The position numbers were made by a program, and so were the translations under genes. DNA of 30,236 bases from a bacterium (GTDB lineage: Bacteria; UBA9089; CG2-30-40-21; SBAY01). The stretch spans positions 1 to 30,236 of the forward strand of contig JBFLYA010000021.1 in NCBI GenBank assembly GCA_040757115.1, given 5' to 3'. Below, in pieces: positions 25,623 to 30,236 of the stretch. The notes below the pieces were generated by a model. It did not search any database, was not told the DNA's origin, and was given only the letters and a program-made list of their open reading frames with translations. Position 1 is the stretch's first letter. Each line of letters begins with the position of its first letter.

Positions 25623-25747
25623 TAATAAAATATTAACGGCTCCAGCATAAAAGAAGTTTTTGCGAAACAAAAAAGGAGTAACCGTTCAGGTAGTCTTTTA
25701 CCGCAGAGACGCAGAGAAACAGAGAAGACATAGAAATAAAGTAACTA

Positions 25748-25977
25748 TAGCAGTTATTAGTCAAAACTTTACTCAGAGTGAATAAGTAAAAAAATCCCAA
25801 ATCCCAAGCACCAAATCTCAAATAAGCACCAAATTCCACATACCAAAAAGCGAATTAGAGATTAGTGAATTAGAGATTAGATTTTACTAATTCGCTTAAT
25901 TCACTAAATGGAATTTGGAATTTGTGATTTGGAATTTCATAGCCATATCTATGTCAAATTTCGATTAATAAGTGCTA
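25748..25977. mobile_element. TA-flanked MITE, copy 2 (inverted)
   Basis: Ends TAGCAGTTATTAGTC (25748-25762) and GATTAATAAGTGCTA (25963-25977), with TA at 25746-25747 and 25978-25979. Removing the MITE and one TA rejoins GTAAC-TA-TTCAGCCACTG, the sequence of the intact element elsewhere, so the empty site is known exactly. It carries 7-bp GGAATTT units (25910-25937). Confidence 0.92.
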
Positions 25978-26102
25978 TATTCAGCCACTGATTAGCACGG
26001 ATAGAAAAATAAAATCAGTGTTTCATCTGTGTCCATCTCTGGCTGAATAGTTACCAATAGATTTTAATTTTTTTCTCTGCCTCTGTTATGTAAAGTGTCA
26101 AG

Positions 26103-26583
26103 CTTTTTTTATTTTTTTATTTAAGAAAAAAGTCTACGACTTATCTCTACAACTTTCTTTGCTTTCTCTTTTTAGCCTGTCGAGGTTGTCGGGGCACCCG
26201 CTTGCGGGTCGTCCTCGAGCAGGGGTTTTCTCTAAAGCAGAGGCAAAGGGGTTAGATGATTGACAACTTCTTTTATTAACCCCTTTGGAGAAAAGAGAAA
26301 ACCTAAATAAAAGTCCTTAAAGATATATCTGTTGCAGTGAACAGTCGCGAAAAATGAATCTTGTACCTCCTTTTGTTCTTTGATAGATATAAAAGGTAAC
26401 CGTAACTTTCTATTATACGTGGCAACCTGAGTTTTTATAAAACAGCAGGTTCACACTCATTGATTCTTTCGTTTTGATTTTTTTGAGTCTCTTTCTGTGC
26501 TCGAGTATTACTCTTTCACGGACCGAGGCGTCTCAAAAAAATACGTTACCAATTACAATTGATACCTTATCAAAGACCACTAT
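26103..26583 (-). ncRNA. candidate bridge-RNA region of the IS1111-type element
   Basis: Non-coding DNA downstream of the transposase, where IS1111 elements encode their guide RNA (established for the family). Two stem / internal loop / hairpin structures are visible. The first has outer stem 26224-26233 with 26294-26303 (10 bp), inner stem 26244-26254 with 26277-26287 (11 bp) and internal loops AAAGCAGAGG and GAGAAA. The second has CGAGG/CCTCG around hairpin ACCCGC-TT-GCGGGT (26181-26217). On the RNA strand the first loop reads GCCTCTG, which matches the target next to the left junction (26078-26085, TGCCTCTG). RNA ends unknown. Confidence 0.5.
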
Positions 26584-27654
26584 TTAAAAATGTGGAATAT
26601 ACTTTCTTTCTTCTTTTAAGATACGATAGATAATCGCAGTTAATTTACGAGCAACAGCAGTAATGGCTTTCTTTTTAGCAATCTCTGAATGATGTCTGTT
26701 TTTGATTCGGCAATAAAACTGATAGAGTCTGATGTCTTTTCGAATGGCAACCCAGGCTGCTTCTATAAGTAGAAACCGTAATACCTTGTCGCCTAAATGA
26801 GTAATAGAGCCTCTATTAACATCATCACCAGTAGAGTTTTCTCTTGGCACAAGACCAACAAAGGAGGCTAATTCTCGTGGGTCTTTTAAGTTCTTGGGAT
26901 CACCTATGTTACCGAGTAAAGTAACTGCCACAACAAATCCTATTCCAGGAATTGATTGCAAAAAACTGAGGTAATTCTTAATGTTTTCATGGCTGTTACA
27001 AAAACTTCTTAGAACACGGTGAATGGTTAATAGTTGTTTTCGGGCATAGAAAAGGTCATCTATCAACATATCTAAACAATCTCGAATAGCTGGCTGACAA
27101 GGAATCTTTTTGATTTCATTGATGTGGTTACAAGACCATTTTTGATAAGGGTCTTTGATATAACCATCCAGATGAGCAAACAAAAGTAAAGCTTTGATGC
27201 GTTGTTGAGTAACCTTACGCAAAGAAGCATAGTTCTGGCGAATTTTAACTAAATGACGAAGTTCTCGCCATTCATCTTGAGGTACTCTTATAGATTTTAA
27301 ACTCCCAGCTTTAAGTAGCGCCGTTAGTTTTACTGAATCTATACGGTTAGTCTTTACTCGTTCATTCGGTGCTTTAGGGATAGATAGTGGTGGCACAACC
27401 AGACAAGGAATATTTTTCTGTGTCAGATAGTCATAAAGATGATATCCTGTAGGACCTGCTTCGTAAGCACAGATAATCTGTTTGTTAGAGTAGTTGTTTT
27501 GCAGGTAATTATAAAAATATTGTGGTTGTGCTGGTATTGTTTTTGTCCGTTTCATAATATTGTGGTCCTGAATGGTAAAAGAAAAACTCTTTTTATCCAC
27601 ATCTAGCCCAATGAATAGTTCATAATCTTTCGGTAAATATGTTGTTTGTGTCAT
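26584..27654 (-). CDS. IS110-family transposase
   Basis: 356 residues, intact. The N-terminal DEDD RuvC-like domain has GLDVDKKSF, CAYEAGPTGYHLYDYL and NRIDSVKLTALL. The C-terminal Tnp20 domain has SIPGIGFVVAVTLL, ASFVGLVPRENSTGD, RGSITHLGDKVLRFLL and EAAW, which bear the conserved Ser region. The start is ATG 27654, with AAGGAGG 9 bases upstream and a promoter at 27697-27725. It probably uses an RNA guide encoded in the adjacent 480-base region. Confidence 0.94.
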   Translation of the reverse strand: MTQTTYLPKDYELFIGLDVDKKSFSFTIQDHNIMKRTKTIPAQPQYFYNYLQNNYSNKQIICAYEAGPTGYHLYDYLTQKNIPCLVVPPLSIPKAPNERVKTNRIDSVKLTALLKAGSLKSIRVPQDEWRELRHLVKIRQNYASLRKVTQQRIKALLLFAHLDGYIKDPYQKWSCNHINEIKKIPCQPAIRDCLDMLIDDLFYARKQLLTIHRVLRSFCNSHENIKNYLSFLQSIPGIGFVVAVTLLGNIGDPKNLKDPRELASFVGLVPRENSTGDDVNRGSITHLGDKVLRFLLIEAAWVAIRKDIRLYQFYCRIKNRHHSEIAKKKAITAVARKLTAIIYRILKEERKYIPHF

Positions 27655-27696
27655 AAGTTTGTCCTCCTTATTTTAGTCAGTTAATACTTTTTGTAT

Positions 27697-27725
27697 AGTA
27701 TACCACAAAATCTTTCGCAGGTCAA
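27697..27725 (-). promoter_or_regulatory. promoter of IS110 transposase
   Basis: Minus strand TTGACC (27720-27725), 17-bp spacer, TATACT (27697-27702). The -35 hexamer overlaps the end region of the element. Confidence 0.7.
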
Positions 27726-27773
27726 ACTTGACACTTTATCATATCATCTCTGCGGTGAACAGTTACTGCTTTT

Positions 27774-27864
27774 TGCATTTTGCTCTTTGGAGAAAATTGA
27801 TAAAAATAGAGGTTTTAAATACCCGTTTAAAAACTACAGTTTCCTGGTTTTGCAGAACCCTAAG
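27774..27864. repeat. 90-bp dispersed repeat, right copy
   Basis: Inverted copy of 505-594 (TGCATTTTGCTCTTTGG to TTTTGCAGAACCCTAAG). It begins 7 bases after element E6 and ends 27 bases before the lpxL-like start. Confidence 0.75.
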
Positions 27865-27891
27865 ACACATCCACCAGAGGAGGATACAAAT

Positions 27892-28797
27892 TTGAATTTA
27901 AGTAATCTAAAACAACTATTTTATTACTTTCCCTTACGCTGGTTGGCAACTTTATTGCCAATTTCATTAATTGGTGTTCTTGGGACTCTGTGTGCCTATA
28001 TTGAGATTTTGACGATTCGTCCTGGCACTAAAAAAAGGCTTTTTGTGAACCTGATGACTGCCTTAGGTTTGGAGAATGATAGCCAAAAATGTGCTACCTT
28101 ATGTTTCAATGTCATCCGCCATTACATTTGGAATATTCTGGAATTTACCTTGGCTCATCGTTTATGGAAAGGAAGGAAAACAAATTTTATCCAGCTGGTT
28201 GGTTTTGAACATATCACCCAATCTCTACGACAGGGTAGAGGAGTTGTTCTTGTTGGGGGACATTTAGCCACATTTGAATTCCACACAACGGCAGTTGCCT
28301 GGCAGGGATATTCTTCGGCACAGGTGGAACCCAGAGAAACGCAGTTAGACAATATCCCATCTGGTATTCCACGAATTATCCAGATATATCGGCGTCGTCA
28401 CCAGACTCGATATTTGCAATATGAAACAATATATACGGGAATGGGATTTCGCCAGGCATTAAAATTTTTGAAACAAGGTAGGGTAGTTGGAATTGCTATT
28501 GATTATCCGGTGGTAACTCATTCGGTTATCTGCCGATTTCTTGGTCAAGAACGCAAGGTGCCACTCGGACCTGCCTATCTGGCAATGAAAACGGATGCAG
28601 ATATTGTCATTGCTCACCTGGAAAGGATAACTTTTGGCAAGAATCGATTAACATTTATCCCTGTGCCAGTCATCAAAACAGAAGACTTTATAGCCGATAT
28701 CTCTTCCCTATCTCTTCAATTAGCACAGACTTACGAACAGTTCATCCTTAAACATCCTGAACAATGGGCATGGCAAATGTGGTTACAAAATCAATGA
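27892..28797 (+). CDS. lipid A biosynthesis acyltransferase (LpxL/HtrB family)
   Basis: 301 residues from TTG 27892, chosen because GAGGAGG lies 8 bases upstream; the longer frame runs through the IS end and repeats. An N-terminal membrane helix (LRWLATLLPISLIGVLG) precedes the acyltransferase with HX4E motif GGHLATFEF, then the block AIDYPVV, VPLGPAYLAMKTDADIV and C-terminal HPEQWAWQMW. It adds secondary acyl chains to lipid A or a similar lipid at the inner membrane, supporting an outer membrane in this organism. Confidence 0.9.
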   Translation: MNLSNLKQLFYYFPLRWLATLLPISLIGVLGTLCAYIEILTIRPGTKKRLFVNLMTALGLENDSQKCATLCFNVIRHYIWNILEFTLAHRLWKGRKTNFIQLVGFEHITQSLRQGRGVVLVGGHLATFEFHTTAVAWQGYSSAQVEPRETQLDNIPSGIPRIIQIYRRRHQTRYLQYETIYTGMGFRQALKFLKQGRVVGIAIDYPVVTHSVICRFLGQERKVPLGPAYLAMKTDADIVIAHLERITFGKNRLTFIPVPVIKTEDFIADISSLSLQLAQTYEQFILKHPEQWAWQMWLQNQ

Positions 28798-28840
28798 GAA
28801 TGCGTAAATGAAGAATAACAACCTTCTTTTAACAAAATGA

Positions 28841-28869
28841 TTGACAAGGACTTTGGGTAATGATATAAT
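28841..28869 (+). promoter_or_regulatory. perfect-consensus promoter, leaderless riboflavin synthase
   Basis: TTGACA 28841-28846, 17-bp spacer, TATAAT 28864-28869. The expected transcription start is the A of the ATG at 28876. No ribosome site and no room for an FMN riboswitch. Confidence 0.85.
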
Positions 28870-28875
28870 TAAATT

Positions 28876-29502
28876 ATGTTCACTGGAATTATAGAAGAGA
28901 TAGGGATAATTAAACAAAAATCTAATAATTTCTTGGTTATTCAAGCTAAAAAGGTATTAGAGGATTTAAAACAAGGAGATAGTATCAGCGTCAATGGTGT
29001 TTGCTTAACTACAATTGAATTTACTAAAGATACCTTTAAGGTTAATATGATGCCTGAAACACTAAAACTAACCAATTTAGGGATGGTTTCTATAGGAGAT
29101 GAGGTTAATTTAGAGCGGGCACTTCGCCTGACTGATAGACTTGGCGGACATATAGTCACGGGACACATTGATGGACTGGGCAGGATTGTGGATAAAATAA
29201 CGCAGGGTGATAATCAAATACTACAAATATCTATCTTGCCGCAGGTGAGTAAATATATTGTTAAAAAGGGGTCGGTGGCGGTTGAAGGACTTAGTTTAAC
29301 TGTTGCAGATGTCCAGACTGAAGAATTTAAAATATGCCTTATCCCTCATACCCTTAAAATAACTACATTAGGGAAAAAGAATATTGGTGATTTACTTAAT
29401 ATTGAGGTAGATATACTGGGTAAATATGCCGAGAAATTTTTAAATAAAGGTGAAAAAAAAGAGATTAGTCTTGATTTTTTATCTATGCAAGGTTTTGCCT
29501 GA
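28876..29502 (+). CDS. ribE: riboflavin synthase, alpha chain
   Basis: 208 residues. Converts two 6,7-dimethyl-8-ribityllumazine molecules to riboflavin. Start MFTGIIEEIG is the family signature. Two similar halves follow: GDSISVNGVCLTTIEF...FKVNMMPETL, and GSVAVEGLSLTVADVQ...FKICLIPHTLKITTLG. GHIVTGHIDGLG marks the join. It is a single gene away from other rib genes. Element E7 begins one base after the stop codon. Confidence 0.96.
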   Translation: MFTGIIEEIGIIKQKSNNFLVIQAKKVLEDLKQGDSISVNGVCLTTIEFTKDTFKVNMMPETLKLTNLGMVSIGDEVNLERALRLTDRLGGHIVTGHIDGLGRIVDKITQGDNQILQISILPQVSKYIVKKGSVAVEGLSLTVADVQTEEFKICLIPHTLKITTLGKKNIGDLLNIEVDILGKYAEKFLNKGEKKEISLDFLSMQGFA

Positions 29503-29503
29503 T

Positions 29504-29745
29504 GTAACTATTCAGCCACTGATTAACACGGATTAGCACGGATAAATAGTCAGAAGACAGAACTCAGAGGAGAGAGGAGAAATGGGGAAACGGAGAAAGG
29601 GAGAAACAGAGAAGGAGAGGAGACACGAGGTACTATACCTGAATTTTCAGCCATCAGCCTTCAGCCTGATTACGGACACGGAAAACGGACACGATTTACG
29701 AATTTTCAGTATTTCATCTGTGTCCATCTGTGGCTGAATAGTTAC
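29504..29745. mobile_element. GTAAC-type element E7 with extra end
   Basis: Runs GTAACTATTCAGCCACTG (29504) to GTGGCTGAATAGTTAC (29745). The interior has purine-rich GGAGA runs and ATCAGCCTTCAGCCTGATTA. The 8-bp flanks differ (TGCCTGAT, AATTTTTG). A second, unpaired end GTAACTATTCAG lies at 29753-29764, so part of another copy may be lost. Confidence 0.75.
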
Positions 29746-29789
29746 AATTTTTGTAACTATTCAGCAAAAAGAAGGATGATGGAGAAAGA

Positions 29790-29937
29790 TTATAGATAAG
29801 ATTTAAGTTTTGTTCCTCGTGTTCCGATATAAGTAATATAAGCGAATAAAAACACGGGGGAATTAATGACCATAGAGAGTATTAATCCTGCAATCGGCAA
29901 GTAGGCTAACCAGAATAGCGTTAACCCCTTGATATAT
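29790..29937 (-). pseudogene. C-terminal remnant of a membrane protein
   Basis: On the minus strand an open stretch reads LTLFWLAYLPIAGLIL, SMVINSPVFLFAYITYIG and TRGTKLKSYL before a TAA at 29790-29792. The two hydrophobic segments and basic tail look like the end of an integral membrane protein. It is cut at about 29937 by a stop and a change to the unrelated DNA that precedes the right-edge gene. Family not recognised. Confidence 0.5.
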
Positions 29938-29948
29938 CAGTAGTTAAT

Positions 29949-29978
29949 CTGTTGAAAAATCTGTAGATTTTTTAACAG
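29949..29978. repeat. 14-bp stem hairpin
   Basis: CTGTTGAAAAATCT and AGATTTTTTAACAG separated by two bases, with one G-T pair. It lies 6 bases before the -35 box of the right-edge promoter. It may be the end of a mobile element or a block to transcription from outside. Confidence 0.6.
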
Positions 29979-29984
29979 AAATGA

Positions 29985-30013
29985 TTGACATTGGCCTCCT
30001 TCTATGCTATACT
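29985..30013 (+). promoter_or_regulatory. consensus promoter of right-edge gene with palindrome
   Basis: TTGACA 29985-29990, 17-bp spacer, TATACT 30008-30013. AGTAAT-TAAC-ATTACT (30021-30036) lies at the expected transcription start, as an operator or leader hairpin would. Confidence 0.85.
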
Positions 30014-30063
30014 TTAGGTAAGTAATTAACATTACTAAAGTTAACATAAAAAGGAGACCAATT

Positions 30064-30236
30064 ATGATTACTTCTTTAACCTCTCAAATAGATACCCGTC
30101 CTCGTCGGGAACGACGACCAGAAATTATCGCTCTGGAGAAAAGAAAACGAAAATTGGCTCGCAAACTCAGACATGTTAATCTCCAGGTTGAATTCGATAA
30201 TGATACAGTCACCCAATTTGGTAACTTCCATACCAT
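30064..30236 (+). CDS. partial gene, N-terminus only, possibly transposase
   Basis: 57 codons, cut by the window end. AAAAGGAG lies 9 bases before the ATG. The start MITSLTSQIDTRPRRERRPE is followed by a very basic helix (KRKRKLARKLRHVN) and then VEFDNDTVTQFGNFHT. The basic N-terminus, strong private promoter and upstream hairpin would suit a DDE transposase (for example IS1380 or IS4 type), but 57 residues do not prove it. Confidence 0.5.
   Translation, partial: MITSLTSQIDTRPRRERRPEIIALEKRKRKLARKLRHVNLQVEFDNDTVTQFGNFHT

Larger units (their letters stand above)
26086..27747 (-). mobile_element. IS110-family insertion sequence, IS1111 group
   Basis: About 1.66 kb. It has subterminal inverted repeats TAAAGTGTCAAG (26091-26102) and CTTGACACTTTA (27727-27738). 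The transposase is on the minus strand, with a short 5' side and a 480-base non-coding 3' side, the IS1111 arrangement. CTCTG flanks both sides (26081-26085 and 27748-27752). It is inserted in the repeat CTCTGCGTCTCTGCGG of element E6. Exact ends are uncertain by a few bases. Confidence 0.85.
25678..27766. mobile_element. GTAAC-type composite E6 carrying a nested element, a MITE and an IS
   Basis: The left end is GTAACCGTTCAGGTAGTC (25678) and the right end GGTGAACAGTTAC (27766). Internal order: GACGCAGAGAAACAGAGAAG and ACATAGAAATAAA as in E4, nested element GTAACTATTCAGCC...GGCTGAATAGTTAC (25741-26054), itself split by the TA-flanked MITE at 25748-25977, then CAATAGATTTTAATTTTT, then an IS1111-type element (26086-27747), then CTCTGCGGTGAAC. 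Left flank AAAAAGGA, right flank TGCTTTTT. Confidence 0.8.

Noticed and set aside
27691-27891. Longer N-terminus of the lpxL-like protein
   Set aside because: This part runs through the IS end and a dispersed repeat; TTG 27892 has a good ribosome site and fits the family start.
28797-28875. FMN riboswitch before riboflavin synthase
   Set aside because: Only 78 bases lie between the genes, and the promoter leaves no leader.

Overview
The window is AT-rich, diderm-type bacterial chromosome, probably from an uncultured or deep-branching lineage. LpxL-type acyltransferase, an Mla (MlaE-F-D) lipid-transport set, an AmiC-type amidase and MotB-like proteins point to an outer membrane and perhaps a flagellum. 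Sigma70-type promoters are near consensus (TTGACA, mostly 17 bp, TATAAT/TATACT), and TTG and GTG starts are common. The phylum cannot be fixed from the sequence. There is no 16S gene, and the housekeeping genes do not match any species I can name.

Layout: 291-5436 is on the minus strand. It holds an operon amiC - GerMN protein - guaA - queC, then a small membrane protein. 5640-6575 is a dead gene broken by a small inserted element. 6640-7468 is a nucleotidyltransferase pair that resembles a toxin-antitoxin unit. 7774-11082 is carB, followed by a response regulator whose stop codon lies inside tRNA-Gly(TCC). 11995-13580 holds two MotB paralogues, then ychF. 14722-19283 holds a coiled-coil membrane protein, rpsF, ssb, rpsR, rplI and dnaB. 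19280-22674 is mlaE-mlaF-mlaD plus a secreted protein with a pseudopilin-like end. Then come a DUF4416 gene, a GDP-mannose pair (manC, gmd), an IS110/IS1111-type insertion sequence, an lpxL-like gene, riboflavin synthase, and at the right edge the first 57 codons of a gene behind a strong promoter.

The most unusual content lies between the genes. Almost every gap is filled with small non-coding mobile elements, often nested. The main family has ends GTAAC(C/T)(G/A)TTCA and makes 8-bp target duplications; I find three perfect ones (TGGTATTT, AAAATGGG, AAAAGTAG). The family sits at the 3' ends of genes. In two cases its end supplies the stop codon of the neighbouring gene, in one it extends CarB, and in one it lies exactly at a start codon. 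Other families make TA, 4-bp and 9-bp duplications. One locus (25678-27766) has four layers of insertion, including an IS1111-type element whose non-coding part folds into a guide-like loop matching its own target.

A second, possibly undescribed signal is a shared 7-bp period. At least ten tandem arrays with different unit sequences (TTACCAR, GCAGAGR, TTTATAG, CATTTTA, AATTGTC-like, GGATTTC, ATTCAAA and others) all have units of seven bases. Many occur as an array facing its own reverse complement inside a mobile element. Two lie in frame inside essential-type genes, queC and carB.
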